Part shown: one piece after another, positions 56,869 through 64,000 of the stretch
Numbering within the stretch: position 1 is the first letter of the stretch
How the letters are laid out: every line of letters starts with the position of its first letter
NCBI GenBank assembly: GCA_030737835.1
Contig: JAUJYN010000061.1
Span: 198,831-262,830, forward strand
Length of the DNA stretch: 64,000 nt
Direction of reading: 5' to 3'
Source: Acorus gramineus
Lineage: Eukaryota > Streptophyta > Magnoliopsida > Acorales > Acoraceae
The notes under the pieces: generated by a model
The model's database searches: none
What the model was told of the DNA's origin: nothing
Seen by the model: only the letters and a program-made list of their open reading frames with translations
Made by a program: the position numbers and the translations under genes

Positions 56869-57409
56869 TGCAAAAAAAAAAAATGTGACTTTTTTATCAA
56901 ATACAAATGACCTGTTTTTTTTTTTTTGTCAAAAAAAAAAAAAAAAAATACAAAATCTATCCTTTTTTATTCGCCATTGTTAACGGTTTGTTGGGGAAGA
57001 GAATCAGATGGATTGAAATCTTGATCGCCTAATTTTTTTTCTTTTTTTTTCATTCATATGGCTTTGCCCAAATCGGAACCCTAACATTCAAATTTTATTG
57101 GGAAAGGAATTAATGGTGCCCCCATTTGTGGAATTCGGTTACTTTGGGGAGAGGAATTAATGGTGCCCCAATTTGTGGGATTCGGTTACGATTTTAATGA
57201 GGATATTAATGATAAGGATAGTTATGTAATTGGCCTTTTGGTGGTTAGAAAAAGTCAAACAAGGGACCAATAGGATTATGCCACCTATTGGGGCTCAGCA
57301 ATGGGGCCTAATATTTGGGGCCCGGGTAGCAGCACTGTTAGTTTTTTCAGATATACATGTATCTAAAAAATTTCAGATACAATATTAATATGAAATTCAT
57401 ATGAAATAA

Positions 57410-58135
57410 TTATGGTGTACATGCTAATGAAGCATTGTTTAGATGATTAATAAAAATATTTAAATATATATGCCAAAAACAATTAAATATTATTCAGATA
57501 AACATTAATCAAATCCACCGAAACAAACATAACAAATAACAAATTGGGTTGGATAAATTATTTAGATACACGTGTATCTGGAATTTGAATTAACAACTTT
57601 ACATTAGATACAAGTATATCAGAATCTGAATGAGTTTAAAAATGTAACAATTATGGTTTACATGCTAATGAGGTATTGCATAGATGATTAATAAAAGTTT
57701 TTAAATATAGATGATAAAAAATAATTAAATATTATTCTGATACACATTAATCAAATCCATCAAAACAAAAATAACAAACAACAAATTGGGCTGGGTAAAT
57801 AATTCAAATACACGTGTATCTAGAATCTGAATTAACAACCATACATTAGATACAAGTGTATCTAGAATTTGAATGAGTTTAAAAACGAAACAATTATGGT
57901 TTACGTGCTAATGAGACACTGCATAGATGATTAATAAAAGTCTTTAAATATAGATGACAAAAAATAATTAAATATTATTCAGATACACATTAATCAAATC
58001 CATCAAAATAAAAATAACAAACAGCAATTGGGCTAGGTAAATAATTCAGATACACGTGTATCTGGAATCTGAATTAACAATTTTACATTAGATAAAAGTG
58101 TATCTTGAATCTGAATGAGTTGAATAAAGATCATG
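57410..58135 (+). repeat. Tandem repeat, about 242-bp unit, three copies
   Basis: ACATGCTAATGA and AGATGATTAATAAAA recur at about 57412, 57655 and 57897. Each unit contains the palindromic motif AGATACACGTGTATCT, with small changes. Confidence 0.9.
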
Positions 58136-58978
58136 CAAGGCTAAAAATATATTGAATGACTCAATATGCATAATTATACACATACACAACAACAAAAACG
58201 ATTGTACAAATCGTACTTATTCAGATATCAAAAATTGTACTGAATAATGATCTTGCAAGACTAAAAATCCAGATACAGTGGCCATGTATCTGAATTTAAA
58301 TTAAATCTGATCTAAAAAATGTATATAATGATTCAAAGATGAATGTAAAATAAAAAAAATTTGTTTTATTCAGATCGAAAAGCCTAACCTGAATGGATTG
58401 CCATTGTTTGCACCACAATCAGGTTGCAAATAAAAAAGAACTACTCGAGTAATTATAATCTTCTCCCCCAAACCCCACAAAAATTGAATTTGATATTTGT
58501 TTTCATTTCCACATATCAATCTGAATAAAAAAATTGTAAATCTCATTTTTTTTTTTTGCATCCAATTGAATTGATTGCTTTAAAAAGAGAGAATATCCCA
58601 AATTGTAACCACCTCGAGATTTAAAGAATCGGTTATGGAAAAAACGCATGTAGGAAGGGTAAAGTGGGTAATTCAATCTTGCCACCTCATGGGGCTTGGG
58701 ATGGGGTCTACCAATTGGGGCAAATTAATCATTATTGAATGAATTATTAGGATTAGGCCTGTCAATAAGTCGCGGGGAGACCTGGACCCAACCTGGACCC
58801 GATCGGATAAAGGAAGTAAAATACCCAATCCGGAGGACCTAAGACCCTATATGGACCTGACCTGAAGGACCCGACATTCCAAATGGGGCAGATCCGGGTC
58901 TAACCAACCTGATCCTATAGACCCAGATCAGATCCGGGTCTACCCACAATACCAAAGCCAAAACCCATTTAGAGTTTT

Positions 58979-59272
58979 AGGGCTAGTTTGGCAAGGGGTT
59001 ATGGTTTTGAGAATAAATTGTCCTAACATAAGAGGATAAAAAGTTCATCAATTTTGTTCAAATTCACATTTATCAAAATTGGGACGAAAAATGAGGGTAA
59101 ATGTTATCCCAACCTCTAGGTGGAAGAAAATATGTCCATTTTCATTTCAAAATTGGAACAATTATCGCAGTTTATCCTGATTGTTTTTTATACCAAATGG
59201 GGATAAGTTGTCCTCCACTCACTTATCCCCATAATTATCCTTTATCCTACCATTATCCCCTCGCCAAACCTA
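58979..59272. mobile_element. MITE-like segment inside the hAT element
   Basis: TTTGGCAAGGGGTTATGG at the left pairs with CCATTATCCCCTCGCCAAA at the right. The interior has further weakly complementary ATCC-rich segments. TSD unresolved. Confidence 0.45.
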
Positions 59273-59559
59273 AAGTTTAAACCCCCACACACACTAACAT
59301 GTTAGTACCCACATGCCATTGGTGTTTCCCACAAAACCCTAACAATATTCATCTCCCATTGTCCGTAAGCCACCGCCACAAACACAATAACAAAACCCTA
59401 ACAATATTCATCTCCCATTGTCCATAAGCCACCGCCACAAACACAATAACAAAACCCTAACTTCTCCCCTCATTCTCCCGAATCTTCCCTCTCTGTCTCT
59501 TGTTCTCCTCCAGTAACCCCCCCCCCCTCCTCCTCCTCCACCTCCAACTCATCTGCTTC

Positions 59560-59835
59560 CACTTCCCTATCTCCGCCATCTCCCCTGGTCTACAAAGGTG
59601 GCCTTGTCGTCTCTCTGGACCTCTCCAACCTCAACCTCTCAAGAACCCTCTCCCCCAACATCGGTCACCTCCACTTCCTTATCAACCTCACCACCGCCTC
59701 TTAACTCCTTCTCCGGCCCAATCCCCCCAGATATCTCCCAGATCACCGACCTCCGCTAACTTTTCCTCTCCAACAACATCTTCAACGACACCTTCCCTCC
59801 CATGCTCTCCTTGATCTCTACAACCACCACTTCAC
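59560..59835 (+). pseudogene. Captured fragment of a CLV1/BAM-type LRR receptor-like kinase
   Basis: Frames read LVVSLDLSNLNLSRTLSPNI then GHLHFLINLT, and after a frame change NSFSGPIPPDISQITDLR and LSNNIFNDTFPPM. This is the pattern of the first leucine-rich repeats of CLAVATA1/BAM-type kinases. A stop (TAA near 59703), a frameshift and another stop (TAA near 59757) break it. Only the N-terminal repeats are present; there is no membrane segment or kinase. It lies between the subterminal repeats of the hAT element, so it was probably picked up by it. Confidence 0.75.
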
Positions 59836-60114
59836 TAGCTCGACCTAGTTAGAATGACGAGTGTGATAGTGCAAGCTGAAAAGGAACGTCACGAAGGCAA
59901 AAGCTTGAAACTTCAGTAGATCCGGGGCAGAATCGAAACCTCACTGGCTTGACCCGGACCAGACTCGGGTCCGCCGGGTTTGGACCCGGGACAACAATCT
60001 CTTGGGTCCGCCGGTCCTAGATAGGACCTAGGTCCGGCGGACCCAAGCCTGGGTTGGGTCCGGGTCCACCCTAACCCAACCCGTACCCGATCCATTGACA
60101 TGGTTAATTAGGAT

Positions 60115-60725
60115 TCAATGTTGTGAAAAATGCTAGGCGCTAGTTGGGCGGTTGAGTATGGACTATGAATTAATCAGCTAGGCATTGATTAATTGAAAAT
60201 TAATCAATTATCTTTTAGAATAATAAATATAATACATATACATATTATATAAACAATAATTTTAAACTACAAAATAATAACCAAGTAAAACCAAAATAAA
60301 ATTAATAATACAAGCATAATAGAGATAACATGAAAATAATTAATTAATAAATATATAATATATAAGATAATATAATAGCTTATTAGTTAACTATGAATTA
60401 ATAAAAAAAAAGTGATCAGGTGCTAAGCGTTGTGGGTTGGACTTGCCTAGACCCAAGCGAGGGATTAATTGGGGCCTAAGAGACTTGTAGAACATTGTTA
60501 GGATTGCATATGAATTCTAACTTATATTTGAGGAAACAATAAACAAAAACATGGCTCAAAAACTATTTCACAAAGAAAATCTTAAAAAAACAGAAAGAAA
60601 AACTACGGATCTCATGGAGAGTAACAATCCATTATGAAATAGAAATACAGGCTCATAAAGCAATGGTTAATTATGACTTAAAACACTATTATCTAGGGAA
60701 CACAAATCATGATACCTCGTTCATA
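60115..60725. other. AT-rich DNA, nothing recognised
   Basis: No ORF or element boundary could be supported here. Confidence 0.5.
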
Positions 60726-60730
60726 GCTCT

Positions 60731-61255
60731 TGTAACGCTCCAGGCTTACACAGTAAGAAATTGTCTGCTTTACTCATAAATGAGCTCATGGGTTTAAAAC
60801 GCGTCTTGGTGTGTAAGTGTTGTGCTCACATATAAGCACAGACTGTCTCCTCCCATTAGGCGATGTGAGACTAAGTATCAAACTCTCACCCTCACCCAAA
60901 CCATGGGCCTCTTGGGACCGTTGGGCCTCCTCCTCAATGGGCCGGGCGTCACAATCACCTCCCATAATGGGCCACACGTCCTCGTGTGGGGCCGCACCCA
61001 CTATCGCGAAATGGACAAGCTCTAATACCAAGTGTAACGCCCCAGGCTTACACAGCAAGAAATTGTTTGTTTTGCCCATAAATGGGCTCACGGATTTAAA
61101 ACGTGTCTTGGTGTGTAAGAGTTGTGCTCACATATAAGTACAGACTATTTTCTTTTATTAGGCGATGTGAGAGTAAATACCAAACCCTCACTCTCACCCA
61201 ATCCATGGGCATCTTGAGACTGTTGGGCCTCCCCCTCAATGGGCTAGGCATCACA
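60731..61255 (-). mobile_element. TRIM: complete miniature LTR retrotransposon (525 bp)
   Basis: Two 223-bp LTRs (60731-60953 and 61033-61255) flank a 79-bp interior. TSD GCTCT lies at 60726-60730 and 61256-61260. On the minus strand LTRs run TG...CA, the interior begins with a primer site reading TTGGTATTAGAGC (close to the initiator-tRNA-Met type TGGTATCAGAGC) and ends with the purine-rich GGGAGGTGAT before the other LTR. It encodes nothing. No 5S-rRNA-like segment is seen in the LTR, so it is not Cassandra. Confidence 0.93.
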
Positions 61256-61432
61256 GCTCTCTATGAGCATTTTCAATGAGGGTCTTCATTTTGAACTCAC
61301 TGAAGATTTTACATATTCGATGACCCACCAACTCCAATAGAATTTTCATTTTTAATATTTTATAGTTTTAAATACTCACCAATTTTAATGATGGATCTTC
61401 AAATTTTATTGTGTGAATCTCCATATCACTAT

Positions 61433-63096
61433 CAATAATGATTCACAAGCCCCATTATATAGGCCCCATGTAAGCCCCATGAGGTGGCATAAGTGGTATT
61501 ACCGATAATATCTTCCTAAGCTATTCGCCACTTCAAAAAGTCATTCCGGCCGGCCTACTCATCTCTAGAGACCGGCATCACCACCCTTGGATCCTCTCGC
61601 CACCCTCTATCATATGAGAGGTTGTTAGGCTATCTTTCGAGCCCTCCTCTGGCCTCCACATCCTCCTACCTCTACCTACACCTTCTTTTTAAAAATTCAG
61701 ATACATTTGAAATGTATCTGATAAACCAGTTGCATTATGTTTATGTGAGTTTCTTTGCACATATGTTTTTTTTTATTTTATGTAATGTTATTTAACGAAT
61801 AACTATTTTGTTATGTTAATTATATAATACAAAGTCATATTTTTGCTCCATTTATGTGGTTGTTGATCATTTTTTTCGTTTTTATGTCTTTTCCCTAATA
61901 ATCTAATTATATTTTCTGAAAAAGTAAGATACATTTTCTGAAAAATCAAGATACATCTGAATTTATACTATACAATAATCTAAGATTGTTGTTTTACCTC
62001 CCAGAAGTGAGCCATGTTTCATCTTTTTTTTTGTTTAAGTGAATGATTAATTTGTTATGTTAGCTACATAAGTTTCAGATGCATGTTTAAATTTTGCAAA
62101 CTCACTTGCATTTGAAATTCAGTTATAATTAAATTTAAATACATCGTTCCAGATGCAGTTACATTCTATGAATTCATATCCAGATATATTTTGAAAATTC
62201 AATTGCATTGAAAATTTAGTCATAATTAAAATTCAGATACATTGTTCCAGATCCAGTTACATTCAATAAAATCTAAATACATGTTTAATTAACCGCATGC
62301 ATGACATTGTAGAAGGAATTTCTTTTTCATGTTTCTATGTCTACTTCTTCCTTTCTTTTATTTCAATTAGTGGAATCACTTACACATTCTATTTTTTAGA
62401 CACATTTATTTTGTTCCCATATGATTTTCAGGTAAAAAAACATATTTTGCTTCAAAATTGATGTCTGCAGTAGCAGCAAATACATTGGGATTAGAAACTT
62501 AGATTCCTTCCTCGTTCTTGATCAAGTGTGCAAATTTTCTCCATCTTACTTCTCTAATTCCATGATTTCATGAAATGATTAATGGAGCTTGGATGCAATA
62601 CTACCAGACTTTTAGAGTTTTGATGGCTTCTTTTCACATTGAAAGTTTTTTTTTTATGGCATTTGATTTTATTGGAGAAGCTGTTAGAGGTTTTTTTCAA
62701 ACAGTTGTTTCCGAGAGCCACAAAGAGTTTGATTCGTTTCTTTTTTATTCTCATTCATACGTGTAGAAGTGCCAGCATACAAGGAAGATTAACAATAATA
62801 AGCCCACTTTGGTATAGAACACGAGAAATTCGTCTTTATGACCATAACATAAAAGGAGAGAAGTGATAAATTTTCTTCTTAGAAAACAAGGATCGCTTGA
62901 TTTTATAAACAAAGTATCCGCTCTTTTGCTAAGGAGAGAGAAAGTGGGAGAAAAAAACCATAGGTTTCTAAAGAAGGGTATTTAGGTATTTTGTTTTTTC
63001 AAGTAATTTAAAAGTCAAATATCCAACCAATGAGATTAGACACCTAATGGGGCTTGTAATTGGGACCTATATTTTGAGACCCATGTAGCAAGACTC
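61433..63096 (+). mobile_element. Third Mutator-like element (1664 bp)
   Basis: Flanked by an exact 9-bp repeat TATCACTAT (61424-61432 and 63097-63105). Left tip CAATAATGATTCACAAGCCC and right tip CATGTAGCAAGACTC are the same two end types as in the elements at 53804 and 54298. It shares CACTTCAAAAAGTCATTCC and GACCGGCATCACCACC (about 61530-61590) with the outer element near 54040-54100. No transposase found. Confidence 0.8.
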
Positions 63097-63105
63097 TATC
63101 ACTAT

Positions 63106-64000
63106 TTTAAATTTTCTTGTATGAATTTTTTAAAATATTTCATATTTTTAAACATTTATTTATTTATGTAGTTTTATAATAAAATATATAAATATATATT
63201 ACATTAAACGAGCTCATACAATATGTTAGTGACGTGACAATTGCAAATAATACGGAAAAATCAACTTATTAGTGTATTGACGCCCAATTTCTTTTGATGT
63301 TGGGTTGGACTTTGCTCTACAATTTGTTATTGGGTGATGGGGCAGTTAATACCACCCATCAATTCCTTAACGCATCCCATATTAATTTTTTCTTTTTTAA
63401 ATTAAAACAGACCAATCCCACTGTGGGGGGATGGTCAAGAGGGTTTTTGGGCGGAGTGGGATGAGTTAGAATGTGAAGGGGTAGGATTGGAATGTTTCAA
63501 TTACATAAAAAAGGAAAAAATCGATATAACTCAATGAAAACTTGTGAAAATCAATAAAGGTCCATGTAAAATCAATAAATTTGCATAGGTCGTGGTTAAT
63601 GGTTTTAGTGCATGAGTTAAATTTCCATCGATTCAAACAACGTATTCCCATAATATTCCGTTAAGTTAACGGTGACACAGAAAATTATATTTGAATAAGT
63701 CCCTGAAAAGTTGATTAAATCTAAATTAACCCTTGTAATGACTAGAAGACCCTTCTCTTCTCCTATTGTAAAAAAAAAAAAAAAATGGTCTGCCTGTAAA
63801 AACCCACTCCAAATCTCTTCTTCCTTCATCTTCGGCTGACCAGTACCCCATCTATCACAACTTCCGATTCGTCCTCCATCTTTAGTTATTAAACACATGG
63901 TGGCCCAACCCATGAAAAAGATCTGTACATCGGGAGAGGGTCATGACCATGTGTTGGCGGAGAGTGACGTTCGTCACGCACCTGCTCCCGCTGGTGTGGA
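63106..64000. other. Right flank, no gene recognised
   Basis: A 98-codon minus ORF at 63617-63913 is unsupported. The GC content rises after about 63900, which might mean that a gene begins beyond the window. Confidence 0.4.

Larger units (their letters stand above)
54298..57337 (+). mobile_element. Inner Mutator-like element (3040 bp)
   Basis: Flanked by a perfect 9-bp repeat TTAGTTTTT (54289-54297 and 57338-57346). Left tip CAATAATGATTTTTGGGCCC; right end GGGGCCCGGGTAGCAGCACTG. Subterminal ends are inverted repeats (GGGCCCCAACTAATAGGCCC against GGGCCCCAAATATTAGGCCC on the other strand). The interior is AT-rich with tandem repeats and AGATACA/TGTATCT motifs. It contains ORF pieces at 54500-54883 and 55908-56065. 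No transposase is recognisable. Confidence 0.8.
53804..58737 (-). mobile_element. Outer Mutator-like element (interrupted by an inner one)
   Basis: Left tip GGGTCTTACTACATGG and right tip TTAATCATTATTG are the two end types seen in the family. Flanking nonamers AATTAATTA (53795-53803) and AATGAATTA (58738-58746) match at 8 of 9, the 9-bp duplication typical of Mutator-like elements. The 5' end is probably at the right: a minus-strand ORF at 58370-58561 resembles the first ORF of the inner element. It contains three 242-bp repeats (57410-58135). No transposase was found. Confidence 0.7.
58754..60106 (+). mobile_element. hAT element carrying a captured receptor-kinase fragment
   Basis: Left end TAGGCCTGTCAATAAG and right end CCATTGACATGGTTA are imperfect inverted repeats of the family at 4585-5424. 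An exact 8-bp TSD ATTAGGAT lies at 58746-58753 and 60107-60114. Subterminal GACCCGG-like repeats are present at both sides (58790-58935 and 59940-60095). The interior holds a small MITE-like segment and a broken LRR receptor-kinase fragment. No transposase. Confidence 0.85.

Noticed and set aside
53805-57337. Pairing the left end at 53804 with the right end at 57337 as one element
   Set aside because: Sequence similarity suggests it, but the 9-bp duplications support 54298-57337 inside 53804-58737 instead.
60731-61255. Cassandra retrotransposon with 5S rRNA promoter
   Set aside because: No 5S-like internal promoter boxes are visible in the LTR.

Overview
The window is nuclear DNA of a flowering plant. 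It has LTR retrotransposons of the plant Tat type with antisense extra genes, hAT and Mutator-like elements with captured sequence, a TRIM, plant-style introns, and one intact plant lipase-like gene. About one recognisable host gene in 64 kb, set in nested and decayed transposons, suggests a heterochromatic or pericentromeric setting. The species cannot be named from the sequence alone. All coordinates and alignments were made by eye.

Layout. 1-14205: AT-rich DNA with a 42-bp tandem repeat; a 3.5-kb LTR-only insertion of a family I call A (1052-4546); an hAT element (4585-5424); an old LTR remnant (about 6130-6300); a truncated A copy (6922-9406); a diverged duplication (10205-10775); a long-TIR element (11122-12046); and an inverted, internally deleted A copy (12052-14165). 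14206-49073: a nest up to five insertions deep. Its shell is element C, a minus-strand Ty3/gypsy Tat-type element (LTRs 14206-14929 and 48349-49073, 5-bp TSD ATCAT). Inside C sits element B (19836-44982, TSD ACTGC). The 5' LTR of B is split by A copy 4 (20034-29519, TSD AGTTT), which is split by A copy 5 (22415-25542) and abutting A copy 6 (25543-28914). The gag of B is split by a second B copy (from 31657) that has lost its own 3' LTR. 49074-53803: MITE-like DNA, an intact three-exon alpha/beta-hydrolase gene (51251-52554) and a small hAT element. 53804-64000: two nested Mutator-like elements, an hAT element that captured part of an LRR receptor-kinase gene, a complete TRIM (60731-61255) and a third Mutator-like element (61433-63096).

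Both Tat-type elements carry an antisense gene near their 3' end. In C it resembles the gypsy-type 'Transposase_28' family (15401-16675, +). In B it is a six-exon plant-mobile-domain gene (42888-38999, -). Each has its own TATA-like box. All retrotransposon genes are broken, largely by C-to-T stops (many CAG to TAG), as expected from methylated-cytosine decay.

The most unusual system is family A. It has six insertions, none with an internal retroviral region, and three with perfect 5-bp TSDs. The units start TGTTATATAT and end GGGGCGTGACA, except that the end is altered in copy 4 and lost in copy 5. They look like a spliced transcription unit: TATA box, leader with a 25-nt near-palindrome, donor site, about 1 kb of CpG-rich sequence, a 36-nt mini-exon flanked by AG and GTGAGT in all five copies that retain it, an array of G-rich repeats each with a hairpin whose arms covary, and a last exon with a short acidic reading frame ending at a conserved TAG.
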